A DNA stretch of 64,000 nt, taken from NCBI RefSeq assembly GCF_002926065.1, contig NZ_PREZ01000003.1:126501-190500 (forward strand). Reading direction: 5' to 3'. How positions within the stretch are numbered: position 1 is the first letter of the stretch; every line of letters begins with the position of its first letter. Below, in pieces: positions 33,699 to 42,820 of the stretch. Position numbers and translations under genes: made by a program. The DNA is from Jeotgalibacillus proteolyticus (GTDB lineage: Bacteria; Bacillota; Bacilli; Bacillales; Jeotgalibacillaceae). The notes below the pieces were generated by a model. That model worked only from the letters and a program-made list of their open reading frames with translations. It did no database searches and was not told the origin of the DNA.

Positions 33699-34774
33699 CG
33701 AAGTCTCCTGTCATTGCTTTTGTGCTGTCAATTATGCCCGGGTGGGGGCATGTATACATCGGAAATGTCGTAAGAGGTTTTATCTATTTCTTCGTTACTA
33801 TCGCTCTGCTATTCAGCGGACTGACTCTTGCTGCATTTAGTGATGATATGCTGTTTCTCGGGTTTGCTGCAGCTGGAATTATTGTTTATCTCGTCAGTTT
33901 TTTAGATATTATTATGAGCCTGAACGCATTGAAAAGTAAGGCTGAGGAAGAAGTCAGCTCATCGCGATCGAGAAGGTATTTCCCGAGCTATCAAGGTGAT
34001 TCAGAGCGGTTCTTTACAATCATCCTGTCATTTTTCCCTGGGCTTGGCCATTTTCAGCTGGGGCTTATGAATAGAGGGTTAACCTTTATGGTCACCTTCT
34101 TCGGAATGGCTGCCATGATTTTCTTTGTCACTTTTTTACTTCAATTAAACGCCTTTCTCTTATTTACAATATTGCTTCCTGTCGTGTGGATCTACAGTGT
34201 AGTTGATGCCCTGCAAATGCTTTCTAAAAAGCATAACGGCCAGGCTCTTGTAGACCGTTCTATTTTGGAGGATCTTGAAGAACGGAAAAAAGATGGAAAA
34301 AGAAGCTCTGCCTTTGCAACTGTTCTTTCCATCTTCCCTGGTGCCGGGCATCTTTACCTTGGCCTTCAGCATCGCGGAATCCAGCTTATGGCCGCCTTCT
34401 TATTTACCATCTATATTTTAGATGCGTTGCGGCTGGGATTATTTTTATTCCTTATTCCTTTAATCTGGTTTTATAGTTTCTTTGACGGCATGCAAAAAGC
34501 GTCCCGCTATGGAAAAGAAGAGCTTCGGGATGAACCGGTGTTCGGCTTCTTTCATCAATACAAAAAATGGCTTGGGATCGGTTTGATTTTTATTGGGGTT
34601 TACTATCTTCTCTTTAATGGAGTGGTCCCAGCCCTTGCTCCCGCATTTTGGGAGTGGATTGAAATAGATCTTCGTTATTGGTTCGACAGATACTTCCAAA
34701 CGATTTTATTGAGTGTAGTACTTGTTATTATTGGAATCAAATTAGTTAAAAGAAAAGAAACCATTCAAGAATAA
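33695..34774 (+). CDS. Multi-TM2 domain membrane protein (three internal repeats)
   Basis: The 359-residue polytopic protein contains the same motif three times: MPGWGHVYIGNVVRGF (about residue 14), FPGLGHFQLGLMNRGL (about 115) and FPGAGHLYLGLQHRGI (about 215). Each is followed by a hydrophobic hairpin, and a C-terminal helix pair follows. The PGxGHxYxGxxxRG core is the TM2-like motif. Function is unknown. Translational coupling to the anti-sigma gene suggests it senses or transmits the stress that frees the sigma factor, or is an effector of the response; both are inference. Confidence 0.85.
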   Translation: MTKSPVIAFVLSIMPGWGHVYIGNVVRGFIYFFVTIALLFSGLTLAAFSDDMLFLGFAAAGIIVYLVSFLDIIMSLNALKSKAEEEVSSSRSRRYFPSYQGDSERFFTIILSFFPGLGHFQLGLMNRGLTFMVTFFGMAAMIFFVTFLLQLNAFLLFTILLPVVWIYSVVDALQMLSKKHNGQALVDRSILEDLEERKKDGKRSSAFATVLSIFPGAGHLYLGLQHRGIQLMAAFLFTIYILDALRLGLFLFLIPLIWFYSFFDGMQKASRYGKEELRDEPVFGFFHQYKKWLGIGLIFIGVYYLLFNGVVPALAPAFWEWIEIDLRYWFDRYFQTILLSVVLVIIGIKLVKRKETIQE

Positions 34775-34775
34775 G

Positions 34776-34812
34776 GACGACCAGCCGGCCCATGCCAGCT
34801 GGTCTTTTTTAT
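34776..34812 (+). terminator. Terminator of the sigma/anti-sigma operon
   Basis: GACCAGC/GCTGGTC stem followed by T6. Confidence 0.9.
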
Positions 34813-34963
34813 CTTCAACGCTTATTTTCTCCTGATCAGTCACCCATACAAAAGAACAAAATATGTAATTTTTTCTATTTTATCCATGATATTAGTAGAA
34901 TAAGATGGTAAAATAAGATGAACTGAGAATGCTCCAGTATCAATTAATAGGGAGAAATGTCTG

Positions 34964-36160
34964 TTGAACCGTCCAACATTACTTGCTGTCATTCTAGTAT
35001 TTTTAATTAGCGCCTGCGCAGCTGAGCCTGTTTATCATAACCCTCCTGATTCATCAGGTCAGGATAGTCTCGTGACCGGGACAGCAGATCAGGTCGGGAA
35101 TAACGATACCGCTTTGAAACTTGAGTCAGTCGCCTCCGCTCACTTTACAGCCGTAGGCGATTTACTGGTCGAACGCCCTATATTATATGATGCTCAACAG
35201 AATGATGGAACCTTCCAATTTGACCCCCTTCTAACAGATGTAGAGCATTTAATCAAAAAAGGCCAATTTGCATACGCCAATCAGGAAACGCCTATCACTG
35301 GTGCCGAATTCGGCCTTGGTGATGGAAATTTTGTCTTTAATAATCCATATGAGCTTGGTCACTATTACTATCAGACAGGCTTCAATATGCTTCAATTAGC
35401 GAATAATCATACACTTGATATGGAGTTTGAAGGACTCAAACGGAATATTGCCTTTTGGCGTGATCATTACCCCGATGTTGTTCTAAGCGGAGCCCATCTT
35501 TCATCAAATGATCGTGAGGTTATTCCGATCATTGTCAGAAACGGAATCTCCATAGCCTTTATTTCGTCTACTTACAGTTCAAATCTTCCGGTTGAGTTTT
35601 CTCATTTGGTTAATATATTTTCAGAAAACGAGGATGAGCTCCTGCGTGATGTCACACGTGCGAATGAGATGGCTGATCTTGTAGCTGTGGGCATCCATTG
35701 GGGAAAGGAATATGAGCAGCCTGTCAAAGAACAGGAGCAGCTGGCTCAAAAACTGGTCCAAAACGGAGCAGATATTATATTAGGTCATCACCCTCATGTA
35801 CTGCAGCCGCTTGAATGGATTGAAGGACCGGATGGACAACGTGCACTTGTTGCCTACTCATTGGGGAATTTTATCTCAGGGCCATTCGACGACCGTGTGC
35901 CGGAGCTTGACTGTGATCGGCTTACCGGCTCCATGATAGGATTTGACCTGATAAAAGTGGATGAGGAGGTTACTCTCGACTCTGTGTACGCAATCCCAAC
36001 CTTTACCGCCTTTGATGAAGACTATACAAATTACCGCGTCAGTCCATTAGATGAAATTGAGCAAGAGGACTTTAGATGGTGTGATCTTGAGACTCATAAA
36101 AAGCATGTAACAGAAATATTGTCCAGAAGAATGGACGATATAGACGTCAGAATGAAGTAA
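34964..36160 (+). CDS. CapA family lipoprotein (metallophosphatase-like)
   Basis: The 398-residue protein has a lipoprotein signal peptide (FLISAC, Cys about 18) and then the PGA_cap calcineurin-like domain: TAVGDLLVERP, ANQETPI, NNHTLDMEFEGL, VGIHWGKEY, ILGHHPHVLQPLEW and YSLGNFI. These supply metal ligands (Asp, Asn, His). CapA/PgsA proteins act in poly-gamma-glutamate export, but no capB, capC or other synthesis gene is nearby, so the role here is open. TTG start with GGGAG nine bases upstream. Confidence 0.88.
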   Translation: MNRPTLLAVILVFLISACAAEPVYHNPPDSSGQDSLVTGTADQVGNNDTALKLESVASAHFTAVGDLLVERPILYDAQQNDGTFQFDPLLTDVEHLIKKGQFAYANQETPITGAEFGLGDGNFVFNNPYELGHYYYQTGFNMLQLANNHTLDMEFEGLKRNIAFWRDHYPDVVLSGAHLSSNDREVIPIIVRNGISIAFISSTYSSNLPVEFSHLVNIFSENEDELLRDVTRANEMADLVAVGIHWGKEYEQPVKEQEQLAQKLVQNGADIILGHHPHVLQPLEWIEGPDGQRALVAYSLGNFISGPFDDRVPELDCDRLTGSMIGFDLIKVDEEVTLDSVYAIPTFTAFDEDYTNYRVSPLDEIEQEDFRWCDLETHKKHVTEILSRRMDDIDVRMK

Positions 36161-36280
36161 AGATTCGATAAGCATCCTCGCCATAAGTTTACCTTATGTT
36201 ATTCCTGTCAATTTAGCTAATTTACTTATAAAAAGAAGCAGCATATAGTAAAGAAAGAAACAGGATAGGAGGATTTGAGG

Positions 36281-37060
36281 ATGACAGCTGACAAAAAGAA
36301 TCAGGTTAAATCGATTTTCTCAACATATGCAGATGCTTACGCTACCAGCCAGACCCATGCAAAAGGCGAAGATTTGGAAAAGCTTATCGAGTGGGTTTCC
36401 CCTTCATCAAAGGATGTTGCCCTGGATATTGCGACAGGCGGAGGCAATGTAGTAAAAAAGCTTGCTCCCTTTGTCTCTTCTATATTTGCTACCGATCTAA
36501 CAAAAGATATGCTTCAAAACACTTCAACGTATCTAACAGAATTCCCAAATGTTCACTATGTGGTGGCGGATGCTGAGGAGCTTCCCTTCCTGGACCGGAC
36601 GTTTGATATTGTCGTTTGCAGAATCGCAGCACATCATTTTCCAAGCCCCGAAAAGTTCGTTCAAGAAGTCTTTCGTGTAGTAAAGCCCGGGGGAAGGTTT
36701 TTGTTAATTGATAATGTTTCACCCGAAGATCCTTCTCTGGCTCACTTTATGAATACCTTTGAGGAAATGCGGGACCCAAGCCATGCAAAAGCCTTGTCCG
36801 TTTTGGAATGGAAGAGATTATTTCAGGAGAATGGGCTTGAGATTGAAAAAGAGTTTCTTTCAAAAAAAGAGCTGCCTTTTCAAAATTGGGTAACCAGGAC
36901 AGTAGAAGACGAGACAAAAATCTCAGCTGTATCAGCATTTTTTTCAAATGCTTCACCCGCTGAAAAAAAGTATTTTCAATTTCATGAACAAGAAAATGGA
37001 GACCTTGCTTCATTCAAGCTCGATCAGTGGATGGCAATGGCTACTGCAAAGCACACGTAA
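36281..37060 (+). CDS. Class I SAM-dependent methyltransferase
   Basis: The 259-residue protein has motif I VALDIATGGGNVV, the acidic post-I strand ATDLTKDML, VVADAEELPFLDRTFDIVVCRIAAHHF and a post-III VVKPGGRFLLIDN. It resembles UbiE/YcgJ-like methyltransferases, and the substrate is unknown. AGGAGG is eight bases before the ATG at 36281. It is monocistronic with a bidirectional terminator. Confidence 0.88.
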   Translation: MTADKKNQVKSIFSTYADAYATSQTHAKGEDLEKLIEWVSPSSKDVALDIATGGGNVVKKLAPFVSSIFATDLTKDMLQNTSTYLTEFPNVHYVVADAEELPFLDRTFDIVVCRIAAHHFPSPEKFVQEVFRVVKPGGRFLLIDNVSPEDPSLAHFMNTFEEMRDPSHAKALSVLEWKRLFQENGLEIEKEFLSKKELPFQNWVTRTVEDETKISAVSAFFSNASPAEKKYFQFHEQENGDLASFKLDQWMAMATAKHT

Positions 37061-37092
37061 AAGAGCGGGGCCTGCAAGGCTCCGCTCTTTTC
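37059..37092. terminator. Bidirectional terminator
   Basis: AAAGAGCGG/CCGCTCTTT stem with an inner GGC/GCT pair between convergent genes. Confidence 0.9.
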
Positions 37093-37095
37093 ATT

Positions 37096-37545
37096 TCACT
37101 CGTTCAAACGTTCCAGTTCATTAAAAAAGTACTCGCGATCCTCCTGATTATCAATTCCCTGTGCAAGCCCTCTTGCTTTTCCAAGATGAAATTCCTTTAA
37201 ATCCTGCTTGTTTAAAATCGAATAGGAGCGCGCTAATGCTTCATGGACGAATGCGGCATCGTAATCCTCTAAACCATAGTCTGTGTGCAGCTTTTCATTA
37301 ACAAGCGCATATTTCAATGCACTTTCTCCGTCGCCTAATTCTGCGTACACACGCGAGATCAGCCATTCTCCTCTGGACCAGTTTTTATAATCACCGGCGA
37401 TTCCCCAATGATATCTTGAAGCCTGAGCGACCCGGATCATTTCTAACTGCTGCTCTGAGGATTTCTCCTGAAGCTCAAGCAATTCCCATGTTTTATTGAA
37501 TAATTCGATCGCTTCCTGACGATGCTGATCAACGGTTAAACTCAT
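37096..37545 (-). CDS. Hypothetical helical (TPR-like) protein
   Basis: This 149-residue soluble protein has helical pairs reminiscent of tetratricopeptide repeats: SRGEWLISRVYAELGDGESALKYALVNEKL and AAFVHEALARSYSILNKQDLKEFHLGKAR. No catalytic motif is evident. A GGAAGGGAG region precedes the ATG. It lies 26 bases downstream of the uracil-DNA glycosylase-like gene on the same strand and may be cotranscribed with it. Confidence 0.7.
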   Translation of the reverse strand: MSLTVDQHRQEAIELFNKTWELLELQEKSSEQQLEMIRVAQASRYHWGIAGDYKNWSRGEWLISRVYAELGDGESALKYALVNEKLHTDYGLEDYDAAFVHEALARSYSILNKQDLKEFHLGKARGLAQGIDNQEDREYFFNELERLNE

Positions 37546-37571
37546 GCTGAAGCTCTCCCTTCCTGTAGACC

Positions 37572-38228
37572 TTAATCCCTTTTTTCTCTTATTTGTGCAA
37601 GAAGCTCTCCAAGCTTATCTAAATCTTCATGAATGGCTTCCAATAAGCTTCTGTTATAAAAGATGGAGGCAGGATGATAGGTCGGAAAAATTTTATAGGT
37701 TTTTTCAGTCCACCCGTACTCATTGCTTTCGAGATTTTTTAAACAACGGACCGGCTGTTCAAGCACAGTTCCGTGCATATCTGATATTTTCATATTCCTT
37801 CCTGCCAGCCTCTTTAAACCAATATTCCCCAACGTCATAATAATCTCCGGATTCACCTTTTCAATTTCATAATCCAGAAGAGGAGCGTGGGCAATGATTT
37901 CTTTTTCGTTTGGAGTCCGGTTATATTTCTTTTGAATCATCTCTCCTGTTCTCTCTCTTTTCTCTCTCCATTTATAAGGTCTGCTTCTTACAGCACTCGT
38001 AATATATACATCTTCCCTTTGGAGTCCGACTCTCTCTAAAAACGCCATTAGTTCTTTTCCCGCTCTTCCACTAAAGGGAATGCCATTATGTATTTCCGTT
38101 TCTCCCGGTGCTTCCCCAACCAGCATGAGCAAGGGGTTTTCGGGGCCGCCCCCATACACAAAGCCCTCTGCAGCATAGGATTCTATTCTTTTCTTTCCAA
38201 GCTCCGCCAATGATTCTGGAATTCTCAC
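37572..38228 (-). CDS. Uracil-DNA glycosylase superfamily protein (type 4/5-like)
   Basis: The 218-residue protein has the family-4-like active-site motif GEAPGETEIHNGIPFSGRAGKEL and the second motif PTYHPAS, with INxxRxRP-like TSAVRSRPYKWRE between. It lacks the cysteines that hold the iron-sulfur cluster in classical family 4 enzymes, so it may be a cluster-less variant. It should remove uracil or a related base from DNA, if active. GTG start with GGGGG seven bases upstream. Confidence 0.82.
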   Translation of the reverse strand: MRIPESLAELGKKRIESYAAEGFVYGGGPENPLLMLVGEAPGETEIHNGIPFSGRAGKELMAFLERVGLQREDVYITSAVRSRPYKWREKRERTGEMIQKKYNRTPNEKEIIAHAPLLDYEIEKVNPEIIMTLGNIGLKRLAGRNMKISDMHGTVLEQPVRCLKNLESNEYGWTEKTYKIFPTYHPASIFYNRSLLEAIHEDLDKLGELLAQIREKRD

Positions 38229-38288
38229 GCCAGCACCCCCTCTGTAAATCCGCTATAGTGTATCCCTTCCCGTATTCACTATAAAAAA

Positions 38289-38315
38289 ACCTCTCTTATT
38301 CAGCATAAGAGAGGT
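38289..38315 (-). terminator. Terminator of ppaC
   Basis: ACCTCTCTTAT/ATAAGAGAGGT stem followed on the minus strand by T7. Confidence 0.92.
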
Positions 38316-38322
38316 CGGGCTG

Positions 38323-39252
38323 TTATCCTTTAAACACTTCTGTCAGGACAGGAACAATTTGTTTTTTACGTGATACCACCCCTTCAAGGAGTGCCTGATT
38401 GTTTACGAGCGGCAGATTGTATGCTTGTTCTACTTTTTCAGTATGTGCACCGCGTACGATAATTGTGGAATTGCTATTAAGGATATCCGTAACAGCCAGC
38501 ACAAACAGGGACAGGCTTTTTTCTACAATGACAAGATCAAGCACATCCTCAATCTCTTTTTGAAGTGCAAGAACTTCACCCGGATCAATAGCATTCACCT
38601 GGGCAATTTCCACCTTATGCTCTCCCATTTCAAATACTTTTGCATCAAGTGAAATAAGCTGGCTTACAGACTTACCGCTAAGGTCTGCACCGGCTTTTAA
38701 CATTGCCAGTCCATATTCCTCTATATTTACATCTGCGATTTGTGCCAATTCATTTGCTGCTGTAATATCTTCCTCTGTGCAGGTTGGGGATTTAAACAGC
38801 AGGGAATCAGAAATGATCGCGGATAGCATCAAGCCTGCCATGTTTTTAGGGATATCGACATTATTTTCTTTAAAGAGCTTTAAAAGAATAGTCGCTGTAC
38901 AACCTACCGGCTCAGCTCTGAAATAAAGGGGCTCGCTTGTCTCAAAATTTGAGATTCGGTGGTGATCAATCACTTCAAGCACACGCACTTCCTCAATATC
39001 AATAACACTCTGCTGGCGCTCATTATGGTCGACTAATATAACCTGATCTGTTTCATTAGCAGCCGTCTCAATAAAGCGGGGCGCCTCCACATTAAACTGT
39101 TCGAGAGCAAATTGCGTTTCACCGTTTACTTCTCCAAGACGAACCGGCTCTGTATCCTGCCCGACCTGATTCTTAAGATAAGAATAGACAATTGCAGAGG
39201 TAATCGTGTCTGTGTCAGGATTCTTATGTCCAAATACCAAAATTTTTCCCAT
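38323..39252 (-). CDS. ppaC: Manganese-dependent inorganic pyrophosphatase
   Basis: This family II pyrophosphatase of the DHH superfamily has [18 protein letters not shown], the DHH motif in [10 protein letters not shown], and the C-terminal DHHA2 domain ending with VSRKKQIVP. It hydrolyses pyrophosphate to phosphate with Mn2+ and drives biosynthetic reactions forward. The ATG at 39252 gives 309 residues, the length of the B. subtilis enzyme, and has AGGAG seven bases upstream; the open frame to 39411 is an unlikely extension. It is monocistronic. Confidence 0.95.
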   Translation of the reverse strand: MGKILVFGHKNPDTDTITSAIVYSYLKNQVGQDTEPVRLGEVNGETQFALEQFNVEAPRFIETAANETDQVILVDHNERQQSVIDIEEVRVLEVIDHHRISNFETSEPLYFRAEPVGCTATILLKLFKENNVDIPKNMAGLMLSAIISDSLLFKSPTCTEEDITAANELAQIADVNIEEYGLAMLKAGADLSGKSVSQLISLDAKVFEMGEHKVEIAQVNAIDPGEVLALQKEIEDVLDLVIVEKSLSLFVLAVTDILNSNSTIIVRGAHTEKVEQAYNLPLVNNQALLEGVVSRKKQIVPVLTEVFKG

Positions 39253-39529
39253 CATTCTACTCCTAGCGTCAATAGATTTAATGAAAACACCCGTAAAGTC
39301 CTGTGTGTTTTTATTTGTTTCTATCTTAACAGTATTCTTTGAATTCTTGAACCCAAAAAGATTATATTTACTTCCAATTTTCTTCCTATATGGTCGCTGC
39401 ACTAGTTGCAATCCTCTACGTTTTATTTACTGCAGTCCCGTCCTTATGATCAAGGTATACTTCCTGTAATAAGTAATAAGGTACACCCTTTTGCCAGTTT
39501 AAAGAGTTTTAATTCACGAAAAAAGACAG
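39253..39529. other. Intergenic region upstream of ppaC
   Basis: About 280 bases of AT-rich sequence that must carry the ppaC promoter on the minus strand. I see no riboswitch, repeat or convincing ORF, and no -35/-10 pair good enough to name. Confidence 0.4.
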
Positions 39530-39566
39530 TAAAAAAAGAGCAGCTCCCGCCGGAACCGCTCTTTTA
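39530..39566 (-). terminator. Probable terminator of the 126-aa hypothetical gene
   Basis: AAAAGAGC/GCTCTTTT stem around a GC-rich loop, with T-rich sequence on the minus strand. Confidence 0.65.
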
Positions 39567-39577
39567 GCCGCTTAATC

Positions 39578-39958
39578 TCATTTTTTTTGAAGTAAAGATA
39601 ACGTTTTTTCAATATCATTTAACAGTTCGTCATCAGGAACCATTCGCTTGACCGTCTTTTCCCCCGGACGATCCATGATGCTAAAAGGTTTTTCTGTGTA
39701 AGTAGACTCTCTTAGCTCATCCACTTCATTAAGAACCGAGACGTGGCTGATTCGCACAAATTTTCCTTCATCATCATACAATTCTTCGTTCACACTGATT
39801 TGAGCTTCGATTTTCTGTCCGACCTTAAGGTTCTTTTCGACAGCAGTCGTCCAGATAAATCGATTATCATTTGAGTCAGTGAAATGTACGACGTTTGATA
39901 AGTGAGATTTCATTCGAGGCTTTACATGAACTACAGCTAAATCAATTGTTATTCTCAA
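39578..39958 (-). CDS. Hypothetical protein (126 aa)
   Basis: This small soluble protein has alternating beta-strand-like segments (ITIDLAVVHVKPRM, NVVHFTDSNDNRFIWTT, VGQKIEAQISVNEEL, KFVRISHVSVLNEVDEL) suggestive of an OB-fold-like barrel, then a charged C-terminal helix ending in Lys. I do not recognise the family. TTG start with an AAGGGG site eight bases upstream. It is isolated between ppaC and a divergent MFS gene. Confidence 0.65.
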   Translation of the reverse strand: MRITIDLAVVHVKPRMKSHLSNVVHFTDSNDNRFIWTTAVEKNLKVGQKIEAQISVNEELYDDEGKFVRISHVSVLNEVDELRESTYTEKPFSIMDRPGEKTVKRMVPDDELLNDIEKTLSLLQKK

Positions 39959-40348
39959 TTCATATTCCCCTTTCTTGCAGTGGTACCTACAGTATGTAAC
40001 TCCCAGTTATTAACTTTTACAAACCCCATTTTATTACCAATAAAATGAAATATTACTAAGGACTTTATCAGTATAAAGTATATCTATATACATTTGTCAA
40101 TTAGAATTTTTTTACAATAAACAGAAAACTATATGAAACCCTTGATACAATTGACTATTCTTAAATTAAGGAGATTTCTTGAACTTTTTATTAAATTAGG
40201 ACCAGCTCCTAAATATCCAATAATTGTTAATTATAACACATGGATTTTCTTCTGTTTTCGAAGCTTTTTTAAAGCTTTTCTTCTGGTCTCCGTATATAAT
40301 TGGTAAGGGTTATCTAACCATTTAGATTTTTAGAAAGAAGGAATGCAA
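39959..40348. other. Intergenic region between divergent genes, with hairpin and palindrome
   Basis: AT-rich stretch of about 390 bases. It holds a perfect 9-bp hairpin CATTTTATT-ACC-AATAAAATG (40026-40046), a TATAAT at 40295-40300 without a good -35, and a GGTTA-TC-TAACC palindrome (40308-40319) at the expected start of the MFS transcript. I see no ORF. Confidence 0.5.
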
Positions 40349-41551
40349 GTGTCACCTGATCAAAAAAAGAAAATGCTTATTCTGATGATTAATATGTTTA
40401 TTGCTATAGGAAGCTTTGGCATTATTATCCCTATTCTTCCCGCCTATCTGACGTCCATTGGAGAAGGCGGAAGAGCAGCTGGCTTAATGATTGCTATTTT
40501 TGCAGGGGCTCAGCTGATCATGTCTCCCATAACGGGAAGATGGGCTGATCAATACGGCCGCAGAATCATGATCATCTCCGGTTTGACCGGACTGACCATC
40601 TCAATGTTTGTTTTTTACTGGTCAGATTCCATCTGGGTTTTATATGCATCACGGGTTATCGGCGGTGTCGGGGCAGCTCTTCTTATACCGGCCATTTTTG
40701 CTTATGTGGCGGACATTACGACGATGGAGCAGCGTGCAAGAGGAAACAGCCTTGTTTCTGCTGCGATGTCATTGGGAATTGTTATAGGTCCTGGAATTGG
40801 CGGCTTTTTAGCGGAGCTTGGCCTTAAAACGCCTTTATTAGTTTCAGCGCTTGTATCTGCTGCTGCTGTTATCTTTTCAATTGTCCTTTTAAAAGAAAGC
40901 AGTACACCAAAAGCTGAACATGCATCTGATGTAAAAGAAGATCCATTGCTTAAAAAGCTTGGTCAATCTGTTCAAAAGCCTTATTTTATTCCGCTAGTTA
41001 TTACCCTTATTATGAGTTTTGGTCTTATGGCTTACGAGTCAGTCATTGGGCTGTATGTAGACAATCAGTTTGGAGCAACTCCTCAGCAGATCGCAATGAT
41101 GATCACTTCAACTGGAATTGTTAGTGTTATTGTTCAATTATTTGTGGTGGAAAGAATTGTTAAAAAGTTTGGGGAAGGCAGTATACTAACAATGTTCTTA
41201 GGGGTAACTGCACTTGGCTTCCTTCTTTCACTTTTTGCCTCAAGCTACGTTCTGTTCTTTGGCATTACGCTTCTTATATTCCTCGCTACTTCTATTTTGC
41301 GTCCTGTGCTGACGACGCTGATCTCGAAGCTTGCCGGCAATGAACAGGGGTTTGCCATGGGGATGAATAACGCTTATATGAGTATCGGAAATGTCCTTGG
41401 ACCAACACTTGCAGGGCTGTTGTATGATATAAGAATTTTTTATCCATTTGTTCTTGGATTAGCGATTCTGCTCCTTACTCTCTTTGTTTCTGCCGGGTGG
41501 CAGCGAAGCCAGTCAAAGAAACTGAGGGAAATAGAGGCAGATCAGATTTAA
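40349..41551 (+). CDS. MFS multidrug-type efflux transporter
   Basis: The 400-residue, 12-helix transporter has motif A GRWADQYGRR after helix 2, motif C SLGIVIGPGIGGFLAE in helix 5 and a charged central loop. That combination marks proton-driven drug:H+ antiporters related to NorA/Bmr and TetA. A GTG at 40349 with AGAAGGA at proper distance is preferred to the ATG at 40343, which touches the site. A palindrome overlaps the predicted transcription start, suggesting repression. Drugs exported are unknown. Confidence 0.88.
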   Translation: MSPDQKKKMLILMINMFIAIGSFGIIIPILPAYLTSIGEGGRAAGLMIAIFAGAQLIMSPITGRWADQYGRRIMIISGLTGLTISMFVFYWSDSIWVLYASRVIGGVGAALLIPAIFAYVADITTMEQRARGNSLVSAAMSLGIVIGPGIGGFLAELGLKTPLLVSALVSAAAVIFSIVLLKESSTPKAEHASDVKEDPLLKKLGQSVQKPYFIPLVITLIMSFGLMAYESVIGLYVDNQFGATPQQIAMMITSTGIVSVIVQLFVVERIVKKFGEGSILTMFLGVTALGFLLSLFASSYVLFFGITLLIFLATSILRPVLTTLISKLAGNEQGFAMGMNNAYMSIGNVLGPTLAGLLYDIRIFYPFVLGLAILLLTLFVSAGWQRSQSKKLREIEADQI

Positions 41552-41560
41552 TTCATGATA

Positions 41561-41596
41561 AAAGGGGTTAAGACAAATTTGTCTTAACCCCTTTTA
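41561..41596. terminator. Terminator of the MFS gene
   Basis: A perfect 12-bp stem GGGGTTAAGACA/TGTCTTAACCCC with loop AATT is followed by CTTTTA. It carries the GACAAATTTGTC sequence typical of type-ii repeat ends. Confidence 0.92.
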
Positions 41597-41660
41597 TCGG
41601 GTTCACTGCGCTTCAGGCGTACGCTTTCCGCTCCGTTCACCTCTCGTTTCTTAAACGAGT
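41597..41660. repeat. Type-ii repeat with deleted core
   Basis: GTTCACTGCGCTTCAGGCG-TACGCTTTCCG is joined directly to CTCCGTTCACCTC. The full copy at 45096 has ~100 bp of hairpin core at this junction. Confidence 0.75.
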
Positions 41661-41709
41661 ATCATGAAATGTATACTTCTTCACTGGTCGTTATATCCCC
41701 AACTCTTTT

Positions 41710-42762
41710 TTATCTTAAAAATTTCACACAAACCGGATCAGGGACTGAAATGCTTGAGCCTGTTTCGGTTAGCTTTCCGGTTTCAGGATCGCGCTTATAC
41801 AGGACTGCGTTGCTGCTTTCCTGGTTTGTTGTAATTAAAAATTTCTCCGTTGGGTCCAAAACAAAGTCACGCGGCCAGTTTCCGCCTGATGGGGCATATT
41901 CAACCAGTTCAAGCTTATAGCTGTTTTGTTCAATTTCAAAAACAGCGATTGAATCATGACCTCTATTTCCTGCATACACGAATCTGCCGTCAGAAGAAAC
42001 ATGAATGGCGCTTCCCTGGCTGTTTTCCTTAAAGTCCTCAGGTATTGCCTTGATGGTTTGAATGATCTCAAATGATCCATCCTCCTGATTGTAGGCTAAA
42101 GCCAGCACTTCGTTGCTTAACTCTGTCATGACAAATGCGTTAACTCCATTTGGATGAAAAGCTAAATGTCTCGGACCGGCACCCTCGGAAGTTTTAAGAC
42201 GCTGCACATCCTTTAGCTCACCCTTTTTATATTCATAGGTGACGACTTCATCGGTTCCAAGGTCCACTCCGATTAAATACTTGCCATCAGGCGTGAACTC
42301 ACTGTAATGCATATGAGGAGCATCCTGGCGTTCATGCGGTCCGCCGCCCTCCTGTTCTGCTACTGATAATTGTTCAGTCAGCTTTCCAGTCTCTTCATCC
42401 GCCTTATATAAAACAACGGTTCCATCGTGGTAATTGGCAGCAGCTGCAAATTGATTTTCCGCATTAATTGCCACATAGCACGGGGTGCCTTCCCGCTCTG
42501 CAGATTCATTCATTACAGTTAGTTTACCGGATGAAGCGTCAATCTTATAGGAGGTTAAACCGCCGGGAGAAACTGCATATAAGTATTCCTGATTAGAGCT
42601 GACCGAGACATATGTAGGGCTGGGTAGCTCCGCTGCGACCTCTGCCTTGGTAAGCTCTCCCTTTTCAACATCAAGCGCAAATGTATAAATCCCTTTGCTG
42701 TCTCCATCTGTATACGTTCCTATGTAGCCTGTGTAACTCGTTTTATCCAATTTCTCCAACAC
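41710..42762 (-). CDS. pgl: 6-phosphogluconolactonase (lactonase family, beta-propeller)
   Basis: The 350-residue seven-bladed propeller lactonase (length as B. subtilis Pgl/YkgB) starts with YTGYIGTYTDGDSKGIYTF. Blade repeats such as LPSPTYVSVSSNQEYLYAV, PRHLAFHPNGVNAFVMTEL and WPRDFVLDPTEKFLITTNQ follow, with the HMHYSEF active-site region. It hydrolyses 6-phosphogluconolactone in the oxidative pentose phosphate pathway. TTG start near an AAGAAGGG site. Confidence 0.88.
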   Translation of the reverse strand: MLEKLDKTSYTGYIGTYTDGDSKGIYTFALDVEKGELTKAEVAAELPSPTYVSVSSNQEYLYAVSPGGLTSYKIDASSGKLTVMNESAEREGTPCYVAINAENQFAAAANYHDGTVVLYKADEETGKLTEQLSVAEQEGGGPHERQDAPHMHYSEFTPDGKYLIGVDLGTDEVVTYEYKKGELKDVQRLKTSEGAGPRHLAFHPNGVNAFVMTELSNEVLALAYNQEDGSFEIIQTIKAIPEDFKENSQGSAIHVSSDGRFVYAGNRGHDSIAVFEIEQNSYKLELVEYAPSGGNWPRDFVLDPTEKFLITTNQESSNAVLYKRDPETGKLTETGSSISVPDPVCVKFLR

Positions 42763-42820
42763 CCTTCTTTAGTAATCTTCTACTTCCTTCTTTACCACAA
42801 CTTCAATTTTCAAAACAATT

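Noticed and set aside
34964-36160. Poly-gamma-glutamate capsule locus
   Set aside because: Only a CapA-like gene is present, with no synthetase genes near it.
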